This document shows, one piece after another, positions 1 to 7,387 of a DNA stretch of 18,843 nucleotides. A model generated the notes under the pieces. That model was not told the DNA's origin and made no database searches. It saw only the letters and a program-made list of their open reading frames with translations. Made by a program: the position numbers and the translations under genes. Source of the stretch: JAFAVZ01 sp036009105 (GTDB lineage: Bacteria; Acidobacteriota; Thermoanaerobaculia; Gp7-AA8). The DNA lies in the NCBI GenBank assembly GCA_036009105.1, contig DASYMJ010000260.1, positions 1-18,843 of the forward strand, given 5' to 3'. Numbering within the stretch: position 1 is the first letter of the stretch; each line of letters starts with the position of its first letter.

Positions 1-65
1 CGGTGGAGTTCGATGTCGTCAATGGTCCCAAGGGGCTGCAGGCGGCGAACGTCACCACGGTCTGA
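1..65 (+). CDS. Cold-shock protein (CspA family), C-terminal end only
   Basis: Only the last 20 codons are in the window, read in frame from base 3 to a TGA at 63-65. The residues VEFDVVNGPKGLQAANV match the conserved end of CspA-type OB-fold proteins, where the last beta strand reads V.F....G.KG.QA.NV. Such proteins are about 65-70 residues long, bind single-stranded RNA/DNA in the cytoplasm and melt RNA secondary structure. The start and promoter lie before base 1. A strong intrinsic terminator follows 23 bases later, so this is the end of its transcript. The family call is fairly safe; which paralogue it is cannot be told. Confidence 0.85.
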   Translation, partial: VEFDVVNGPKGLQAANVTTV

Positions 66-88
66 TGATCAGGTAGACCGACAAGCAA

Positions 89-117
89 GGGGCAGGAGCG
101 ATCCTGCCCCTTTTTTT
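89..117 (+). terminator. Intrinsic terminator of the cold-shock gene
   Basis: A perfect 9-bp stem (GGGGCAGGA at 89-97, TCCTGCCCC at 102-110) closes a four-base GCGA loop and is followed directly by seven T (111-117). This is a textbook Rho-independent terminator. It separates the cold-shock gene from the small ORF that starts at 141. Confidence 0.93.
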
Positions 118-140
118 GTGCTCAGTCACGAGGAGGAACC

Positions 141-281
141 ATGTCGAGAATCAATGGTGAGAAGGCGCGCGCGGCCGTGGACAGGCGCCGCAGAACGGCT
201 CAGCGGGTCAAGGCGCGCGAGCTGAAGGCAGCGATCATCAAGAAAGCAGCGACCCAAGACGCGCCGCCGCCGAAGAGCTAG
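141..281 (+). CDS. Small basic protein, 46 aa, unknown function
   Basis: The frame opens with ATG at 141, preceded by a strong Shine-Dalgarno (AGGAGGAA, 131-138), and ends at TAG 279-281. The 46-residue product starts MSRINGEKARAAVDRRRRTA and has 14 Lys/Arg against 4 Asp/Glu, with an Arg4 cluster at residues 15-18. It is predicted helical up to about residue 37, with a Pro-rich end (APPPKS). No signal peptide or membrane segment is present. I do not recognise a named family. The charge pattern suggests nucleic-acid binding, but that is inference. It sits just after the cold-shock terminator and 32 bases before a second basic ORF, so the two may share a transcript. The support is the ribosome site and the neighbour, not homology. 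Confidence 0.6.
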   Translation: MSRINGEKARAAVDRRRRTAQRVKARELKAAIIKKAATQDAPPPKS

Positions 282-313
282 TTGTTGTCCCGCTACAGAA
301 CGGAGAATTGCGC

Positions 314-520
314 ATGGCAAGACAACGACCGTCCGTCATCAAGAGACAACGTGAGCAGACCAAACGCGAGCGCCAGCAGATGAAGGCGACAAGACGGCAG
401 GAGCGGAAGACCCAGGGCCCGGCGGAAGAATCGCTGCTGGAGGAGACGCTCGTCGTGAACGACGGCGATCTCGCAGGCGTTCCTGTGCCGCCCGAAGCGC
501 TTGCCGTCACATCGGATTAG
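314..520 (+). CDS. Small charged protein, 68 aa, unknown function
   Basis: ATG at 314 is preferred over the in-frame TTG at 308 because GGAG at 302-305 lies about eight bases upstream of it. The product has two halves. Residues 1-32 are an Arg/Lys/Gln-rich helix (MARQRPSVIKRQREQTKRER...) that would be a long basic helix or coiled coil. Residues 36-68 are acidic and Pro/Val-rich (EESLLEETL, VPVPPEAL). I recall similar short 'MARQRPSVIKRQRE' proteins annotated as hypothetical in Acidobacteriota and myxobacteria, but no function is known to me. It follows the 46-aa ORF by 32 bases, so co-expression is likely. RNA binding or a role around ribosomes would fit the charge, but this is a guess. Confidence 0.65.
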   Translation: MARQRPSVIKRQREQTKRERQQMKATRRQERKTQGPAEESLLEETLVVNDGDLAGVPVPPEALAVTSD

Positions 521-719
521 GGGCCGCTGCAAGCTCCACATGTGAATTGTTGAATTCGGCGCCGTCGTTTTTTCGGGCGTACACAGCAACCGCGCCCTGA
601 TCGGCGAGCCTTCCGATCACATGCCGAAGATAGATCGGGGTGTCGGACTGCGTCGGCGCGCCCCCATTCGGTTCCATCCGGGTCCAGCCCGGTTCGCCGG
701 GACCTCCATGTGCGATCCG

Positions 720-1946
720 TTATGGCAGAACCCTGAAGTCTACCCACCGTCCCTGGTTGCTGATGTTGTTGACAGGACTAAGCGCCGGTCGGGCGCTACC
801 GGCAACGATCAATGCCTGAAGGGAGGAGTTCGCCCCGGGCGCAAAGCCGAGAAGCGATGACGCGCTGATCTGGGTCGTTGAATCATGCGGATAAGTTCGC
901 GCAAACGGAGCATTCGCGGTGCCGAATGCATCACGGTACGTCCATTCGATCGTAACGTCCGTCGAACCTGTGGCCACGAAGATGTTCGCGCGTTCGCCAG
1001 CCTTACCGAGAAAGCCGAGCAGTCTCGCGCCTGCCGTGTAGTAGTCCGATGCCGATAGAACGGTCGGCGACTGCGCGAGCTCGCCGCCATCGCTGAGCGC
1101 CGTATACGTCGAGGTGTCCAGCAATAATGCGCCACCGTCGTTGCGGACGATGGACACACGGGCCGCTCCGGAGCCGCCAGGATAGGCGAGCAGGTAAACG
1201 TCACCATAGAAAACGACAGCGTTCGCCGCGATGTTGAAGCTCACCACAGGATCAGAGCTGCTGGCGCTCTGCCCGAGCGGAGTGAACTGCATCTTCCCGG
1301 TAGCGACGGAACCGGAAGGATTGAAGAGCTTTACATCGCTCCGAAAAACACTGCCGCCGGCGCCCGACAAATGACCCACCACGGGAACTACCCGCGATGT
1401 TGACGTCGTTGGCGCCGGCGTGCCTCCTGACAGCGTCACAGCGAGCGTGTAGGGCCCCTGCCACGGCAACGTCGTCGGGAGCGAGCCGGACCACAGGCTT
1501 TCAGCTTCGATGTTGTATGTGCCAGCGGTCGCGAACGTATGGCGTGCAGTGACGTGGCTGGTGCCCCCTCCGGTCACGAGGTTCAGATACGAAATGCGTG
1601 AGGTTTCGATCGACGTACCGTTGCCGAGATAGACGTACAGAAACGTCTCGAACGACGTTGACGAAAAATCGATATCGAGGGTCTGTCCGGCCGATACTTT
1701 CACAGAGTAGATATCTTCTCTGAGGCCGAGAATGTCAGTGCACGAGCCGGAACTGATCGTGCCGCGAATCGTCGCCGGTGGCACGATGGGCGTCGCAGAA
1801 CACGCAGCAGCAGCAAACCGGCCACCGCTCAACGCTCGGCTCTTCTGGCGCTCAATAGTGGCTTCGGCCGTTGTTGGATCTTGCTGCCCGCACACGGGAA
1901 CCGCAGCGCAAACGAGAATGCAGATCGCTATCAGCTTACTCACCAT
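720..1946 (-). CDS. Secreted protein with PPC-like domain and beta-rich C-terminal domain
   Basis: Encodes 408 aa from ATG 1946. The frame stays open further upstream, but this start follows an AAGGCGG ribosome-site-like sequence, gives a good signal peptide (MVSKLIAICILVCAAVPVCGQ) and lies about 26 bases after a promoter. Residues 50-175 resemble a bacterial pre-peptidase C-terminal (PPC) beta-sandwich: IRGTISSGSC, D.YSVKVSAGQTLDIDF, FLYVYLGNG, HTFATAGTYNIEAES, YTLAVTLSGG. After a TPAPTTSTS linker, residues 186-408 form a second domain beginning VVPVVGHLSGAGGSVFRSDVKLFNP. I associate this opening with many secreted proteins of Acidobacteriota. No catalytic motif is visible, so an enzyme is not claimed; extracellular binding or surface display is likelier. 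It is transcribed alone and towards the small ORFs at 141-520. Confidence 0.8.
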   Translation of the reverse strand: MVSKLIAICILVCAAVPVCGQQDPTTAEATIERQKSRALSGGRFAAAACSATPIVPPATIRGTISSGSCTDILGLREDIYSVKVSAGQTLDIDFSSTSFETFLYVYLGNGTSIETSRISYLNLVTGGGTSHVTARHTFATAGTYNIEAESLWSGSLPTTLPWQGPYTLAVTLSGGTPAPTTSTSRVVPVVGHLSGAGGSVFRSDVKLFNPSGSVATGKMQFTPLGQSASSSDPVVSFNIAANAVVFYGDVYLLAYPGGSGAARVSIVRNDGGALLLDTSTYTALSDGGELAQSPTVLSASDYYTAGARLLGFLGKAGERANIFVATGSTDVTIEWTYRDAFGTANAPFARTYPHDSTTQISASSLLGFAPGANSSLQALIVAGSARPALSPVNNISNQGRWVDFRVLP

Positions 1947-1978
1947 ATGGGGCCGCCTTTTCGGAGGAGTGAACTTTG

Positions 1979-2008
1979 ATTTTAGGTCTTTTCCATAAGA
2001 CCGCGCAA
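1979..2008 (-). promoter_or_regulatory. Sigma-70-type promoter with dyad operator in its spacer
   Basis: Read on the minus strand, TTGCGC (2003-2008) and TAAAAT (1979-1984) are spaced by 18 bases. The match is 4/6 to the -35 and 5/6 to the -10. The 18-base spacer (1985-2002) is itself a perfect inverted repeat, GGTCTT-N6-AAGACC. Transcription would start near 1972, about 26 bases before the ATG at 1946. A dyad filling the spacer exactly suggests a repressor or a MerR-like regulator. The boxes are seen; the regulation is inferred. Confidence 0.5.
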
Positions 2009-2407
2009 CCATCTCGCTCTCCGCGTCTGTCAGAAAACGCATGGCGAGAGCCGACCTTAGTGTTATGTCCCCGCCGTTGTTATTGGATCGATACAGTCTG
2101 GCGCGAGCGCATGTTGTACCGCGCGGAGGGTGGGGTTCACCCAGGCCGATCCATGGGAAAGCCGGGCGGTTGCGGAAGTTCGGCAAAGAGGCACGCCTCA
2201 TCATCGTTACTCGCCGTGCGTGGCATATCCAGATGGGGAGCCGTTGCGCAGCGTCACGACGATCGGCCGTGTCCCGGGCGACGGGCGGTATCGAGTCTCA
2301 TGAGCGCGATATTTCATGCCTGGCGGCTCGCCTTCAGTTCCTGCCGGCCTGATCGCCCGTGAAGATTTCCTGCGCATAGCACGCGCTATGCAGGTGCAAC
2401 CGACGCC
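2009..2407. other. Intergenic stretch without convincing gene
   Basis: About 400 bases separate the promoter of the PPC-like gene from the 60-aa membrane peptide. Several open frames exist on both strands (for example 2041-2352 + and the minus frame ending at 2207). None has a ribosome site, a recognisable product or a coding-like pattern that stands out from GC-rich background. The only clear structure is the inverted repeat at 2374-2391. A decayed gene is possible but cannot be shown. Confidence 0.5.
2374..2391. repeat. Perfect 7-bp inverted repeat upstream of the 60-aa ORF
   Basis: GCATAGC (2374-2380), a four-base ACGC loop and GCTATGC (2385-2391) form a perfect hairpin or dyad ending 16 bases before the ATG at 2408. 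No T-run follows, so it is not a terminator. It could be an operator, or a 5' UTR hairpin close to the ribosome site of the downstream gene. Confidence 0.6.
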
Positions 2408-2590
2408 ATGAACATGCTGTGGCTGATCACGGCCTTCTTCGCGGTGGTCGGCATCGCCGTGATTGCGGCGCGCCGGACGCTGGCCAGGGCGCAGTCGATG
2501 ATCGCGGGCGGCACCGTGCCGGCCGGATGCGTCATCGCCGAGGGCGTGGCGCTGATCGTGATCGGCGCGCTGTTCCTGCTGCTGCGCTAG
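2408..2590 (+). CDS. Small two-helix membrane protein, 60 aa
   Basis: The product is almost all membrane: helix 1 at about residues 4-21 (LWLITAFFAVVGIAVIAA), a basic loop (RRTLARAQS), then helix 2 at about 38-59 (AGCVIAEGVALIVIGALFLLL) ending in Arg. The start at 2408 is preferred although only a weak AGGTG (2392-2396) lies upstream; an in-frame ATG two codons later is an alternative. There is no signal-peptidase site. The family is not recognised. It stands alone and converges on the M16 peptidase gene, sharing a hairpin with it. Small proteins of this shape often tune larger membrane complexes or insert under stress, but nothing here shows which. Confidence 0.6.
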   Translation: MNMLWLITAFFAVVGIAVIAARRTLARAQSMIAGGTVPAGCVIAEGVALIVIGALFLLLR

Positions 2591-2613
2591 GGCCGGCTGC
2601 GAACAGCCGGCCC
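2590..2613. terminator. Strong hairpin between convergent genes
   Basis: A perfect 10-bp stem (GGGCCGGCTG 2590-2599, CAGCCGGCCC 2604-2613) with a CGAA loop lies between the 60-aa ORF and the end of the M16 peptidase gene at 2627. Its first base overlaps the TAG stop. No T-tract follows on either side, so termination would depend on the stem alone or on Rho. The convergent position supports a shared terminator. Confidence 0.55.
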
Positions 2614-2626
2614 CATTCGACAAAAC

Positions 2627-5503
<2,877 letters not shown>

Positions 5504-5603
5504 GTGCTCTCCTTTGGAAATCGTCAGATTTGCGGGCGCATGGTAGCGGAAACGAGGGGGCAGCGGGCGGCGCGCGGGAGAACCCTGCGTTGCCGGATTG
5601 TTG

Positions 5604-5879
5604 CTAGGTGCTCCTGCCCGCTGCCTGCGGTTCGCTGCTCGCCAGTTCGGGATCCACCGGCCCTTCCTTCAGATCCTCCCGAATGATCAGGTCGAGGAAC
5701 AGCTCGCGGACGCCTTCCTTCCCGCTCTCGCGGTACACGCGGCGGACCAGCGAGGGCTGGAGCTCGATGCCGGTCATCGTCCTCAGGTACTGGCAGAACA
5801 CCACCGCGCGGGCGCGGAAGGAGACGATGAGCAGCGTCAGCAGGACGAGCGCGAATGCCAGCAGCAGCCAAGTGAGCAT
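5604..5879 (-). CDS. Membrane-anchored small protein, 91 aa, unknown function
   Basis: One N-terminal membrane helix (residues 1-20, MLTWLLLAFALVLLTLLIVS) is followed by FRARAVVFCQYLRTMTGIEL and a helical cytoplasmic-looking region with RESGKEGVRELFLDLIIREDL at 50-70, then a polar Pro/Ser-rich tail. It looks like a single-pass protein with a soluble C-terminal domain. No clear ribosome site precedes ATG 5879, which is the main weakness. It is divergent from the rof-like gene (71 bases apart) and upstream of the M16 peptidase on the same strand. I do not recognise a family. The non-random, well-structured sequence favours a real gene over the overlapping plus-strand frames. Confidence 0.62.
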   Translation of the reverse strand: MLTWLLLAFALVLLTLLIVSFRARAVVFCQYLRTMTGIELQPSLVRRVYRESGKEGVRELFLDLIIREDLKEGPVDPELASSEPQAAGRST

Positions 5880-5950
5880 CGGTTACAGACCCGGGGCGGA
5901 ATGCTAACACGGCATTGAAGTTGCGAGGCTGGCCAGGGGAGGGAAAGAGC

Positions 5951-6187
5951 ATGACAGAAGAACGGTACGAGCCGGTCTCGTGCGACTACCACGACCAGCT
6001 CGAGGCCGCGGCGATGCACCGCACGCCGGTCGAGCTGGAGTTCGATCTGGACGGCGTGGCGCAGAAGCAGCGGGGCCGCATCGCGGACGTCTACACCACC
6101 AATGGCGCGGAGTTCGTCCGCTTCGATTCCGACTCCGGGGCGCTGGAGATCCGCCTCGACCGCATCATCTCCGTGCGCGAAGAGTAA
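5951..6187 (+). CDS. rof: Rho-binding antiterminator, Rof (YaeO) family
   Basis: A 78-aa cytoplasmic protein. ATG 5951 is chosen over the upstream TTG at 5915 because AGGGGAGGG (5935-5943) sits eight bases before it. The sequence follows the Rof family throughout: YEPVSCDYHDQLEAAAMHR at 6-24 (family pattern Y.PI.CD.YD.LE.AC....), a central strand region GRIADVYTTNGAEFV, and the hallmark end EIRLDRIISV at 66-75. Escherichia coli Rof (YaeO) binds the RNA-binding domain of Rho and inhibits Rho-dependent termination. It lies 12 bases before a membrane protein gene and is divergent from the 91-aa ORF. The family call is strong by motif; action on this organism's Rho is inferred. Confidence 0.85.
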   Translation: MTEERYEPVSCDYHDQLEAAAMHRTPVELEFDLDGVAQKQRGRIADVYTTNGAEFVRFDSDSGALEIRLDRIISVREE

Positions 6188-6199
6188 GATGATGTTCGT

Positions 6200-6898
6200 A
6201 TGCCCAAGGTCCTCTTCTATGCCGGCACCGCGTTCTGCCTTTTCCTCGCTTTAGGCAGCGCCGCGGAGTCGGCGCGCCAGCTTCAGGGCGCCTCGCTGGC
6301 CTTCGCCGCGCTCGGGCCTCTCGGCGCGCCCGCCGTTGCGCGCGCGGCGTGGACGGTGGTGGTGGCGCTCGCGGCCGGCTTCGCCGCCGCCGCGATCTTC
6401 GTCCGGATGGCGGCCCTCCTCGCCCCCCGCAACCTCTTCGGCGCTTTCTTCGCGGTGTTCTCCGCCATCGGGTCGATGCTCACCCTCAGCGCGACGATGC
6501 TCCTGCAGTGGCGCATGGTCGTCACCGCCTCCCCCCTCCTCGGCGAGCTGCACCTGATGGCCTGCCTCCTCCTCGGCTTCTTCGTCTCCCTGACCATGCT
6601 CTCCGTCCGCCCCTACTTTCGCATCCAGGCCAGCCGCGTGCTTTCCGCGCTGGTGTCCTTCCCTCTCCCCATCTTCGCCCTGATCGTGGCCCAGGAGCTG
6701 TTCGTCAGCGCGTCTCACGCTCCGCTCCCCACGAGCAGCCCCGCGTCGACCGCCTGGTTCGCCACGATCGCCGTGCTCTTCTTCTCCGTCGCCGTCCACT
6801 GCGTCCGCCACCGCCATCTCTTCATCGAGACGACGAACCTGCGGGAGCTGCTGGATGGGCGGGGGAGGGGGCATGTGGGGGCGATTGTGTTCGAGTGA
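6200..6898 (+). CDS. Integral membrane protein, about six helices, unknown function
   Basis: 232 aa with predicted membrane helices at about 4-22, 47-68, 79-102, 113-136, 146-168 and 184-202. It ends in a short basic tail (RHRHLFIETTNLRELLDGRGRG). The start at 6200 is 12 bases after the rof-like stop with only a weak purine stretch upstream, so translation may be coupled to rof. Ala/Leu/Phe-rich helices with few polar residues give no transporter or enzyme signature, and I do not recognise the family. The TGA at 6896-6898 is followed immediately by the first heptamer array, which suggests that the array entered right behind this gene. Confidence 0.75.
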   Translation: MPKVLFYAGTAFCLFLALGSAAESARQLQGASLAFAALGPLGAPAVARAAWTVVVALAAGFAAAAIFVRMAALLAPRNLFGAFFAVFSAIGSMLTLSATMLLQWRMVVTASPLLGELHLMACLLLGFFVSLTMLSVRPYFRIQASRVLSALVSFPLPIFALIVAQELFVSASHAPLPTSSPASTAWFATIAVLFFSVAVHCVRHRHLFIETTNLRELLDGRGRGHVGAIVFE

Positions 6899-6936
6899 GT
6901 GGTTAGTTGCTCGTTACTGGTTGCTGGTTACTGGTA
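6899..6936 (+). repeat. Left heptamer array, 5' of the four-helix-bundle gene
   Basis: Four consecutive 7-bp units GTTGCTC, GTTACTG, GTTGCTG, GTTACTG occupy 6906-6933. They are preceded by a partial GTGGTTA (6899-6905) and closed by GTAG (6934-6937). The consensus is GTT(A/G)CTG. The array starts on the base after the stop codon of the upstream membrane protein. The same units appear inverted at 7353-7380 and as a further pair at 9272-9366. A TATACT at 6939-6944 just inside could be a -10 box for the gene that follows; no good -35 is seen. Confidence 0.9.
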
Positions 6937-6989
6937 GGTATACTCGTCGTGCCCACTCGAGTGCCCTATCTTCCGGCACCACAACAGCC

Positions 6990-7379
6990 ATGTCATTTCA
7001 TGATCTTCGTGTGTGGCGCGCGAGCGTGCGGTTCGTCGTGCAGATCTATCGCGTGACACGTTCTTTTCCATCTCATGAGCGCTTCGGTCTGACGGCGCAG
7101 CTGCAGCGCGCCGCGGTATCTGTCCCGTCGAACATTGCCGAGGGACATGGGCGCATCACGTCAGGGGAGTGGATCCAGTTCCTCGGCCACGCGCGCGGTT
7201 CCGTTTATGAGCTCGAGACACAGCTCATCGTCGCTCGCGAGCTCGGCTACGTCGACGGCTCGACGCACGCGAGTCTTTCCGACACGATCAACGGCATCGG
7301 TAAAGGTCTGACGAGCCTCATCGAGGACGCAAAGCGCCGCAAACGCCCCTACCAGCAACCAGCAACCAGTAACCAGTAA
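6990..7379 (+). CDS. Four helix bundle protein (S23 / 23S rRNA intervening-sequence protein family)
   Basis: 129 aa, start ATG 6990; no clear ribosome site. The product shows the family's signature nearly complete: FHDLRVW at 3-9, YRVTRSFPSHERFGLTAQLQ at 20-39, RAAVSVPSNIAEGHGR at 40-55, then FLGHARGSVYELETQL at 64-79 and ARELGYV. These make the four antiparallel helices known from proteins encoded in 23S rRNA intervening sequences; the same fold is used by the Avd protein of diversity-generating retroelements. The biochemical role is unknown; members often form pentamers. The last residues, QQPATSNQ, and the TAA stop are encoded by the right heptamer array, so the flank supplies the C-terminus. 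Base composition at 6990-7200 looks less GC-biased than the neighbours, which would fit transfer. Confidence 0.9.
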   Translation: MSFHDLRVWRASVRFVVQIYRVTRSFPSHERFGLTAQLQRAAVSVPSNIAEGHGRITSGEWIQFLGHARGSVYELETQLIVARELGYVDGSTHASLSDTINGIGKGLTSLIEDAKRRKRPYQQPATSNQ

Positions 7380-7384
7380 CTGCC
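7353..7384 (+). repeat. Right heptamer array, inverted relative to the left one
   Basis: Four 7-bp units, CAGCAAC (7353-7359), CAGCAAC (7360-7366), CAGTAAC (7367-7373), CAGTAAC (7374-7380), are followed by TGCC. Inverted, they read GTTACTG and GTTGCTG, the units of the left array. The array contains the TAA stop (7377-7379) of the four-helix-bundle gene and ends only seven bases before the ATG of the sulfatase-fold gene at 7388, whose ribosome-binding region it therefore occupies. Confidence 0.92.
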
Positions 7385-7387
7385 GCC

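Larger units (their letters stand above)
6899..7384 (+). mobile_element. Candidate small mobile cassette: four-helix-bundle gene between inverted heptamer arrays
   Basis: A left array of GTT(A/G)CTG units and a right array of the inverse units CAG(C/T)AAC bracket one 129-aa gene. Inner edges agree (CTGGTAG on the left; the same when the right edge is read inverted). The outer right edge CAGTAACTGCC recurs exactly at the second, gene-less array pair (9360-9370). The unit sits cleanly between a stop codon and the next gene's start. It encodes no transposase and shows no obvious target duplication, so mobility is an inference from structure and from the second copy of the arrays, and any movement would need help in trans. 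Confidence 0.45.

Noticed and set aside
2207..2407. Minus-strand frame with MKYRAHETRYRPSPG and TLRNGSPSGYATHGE, considered as a gene remnant
   Set aside because: No ribosome site, no family recognised, and the frame simply continues through the reverse of the 60-aa membrane ORF; not enough to call a pseudogene.
6990..7379. Avd gene of a diversity-generating retroelement
   Set aside because: No reverse transcriptase and no template/variable repeat pair is visible in the window; the sequence fits the S23/IVP branch of the fold better.
6990..7379. True 23S rRNA intervening sequence
   Set aside because: There is no rRNA sequence on either side; the flanks are protein genes.
6899..7384. CRISPR array or ordinary direct tandem repeat
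   Set aside because: Units are only 7 bp, contiguous without spacers, and inverted on the two sides of one gene; no cas genes are present.
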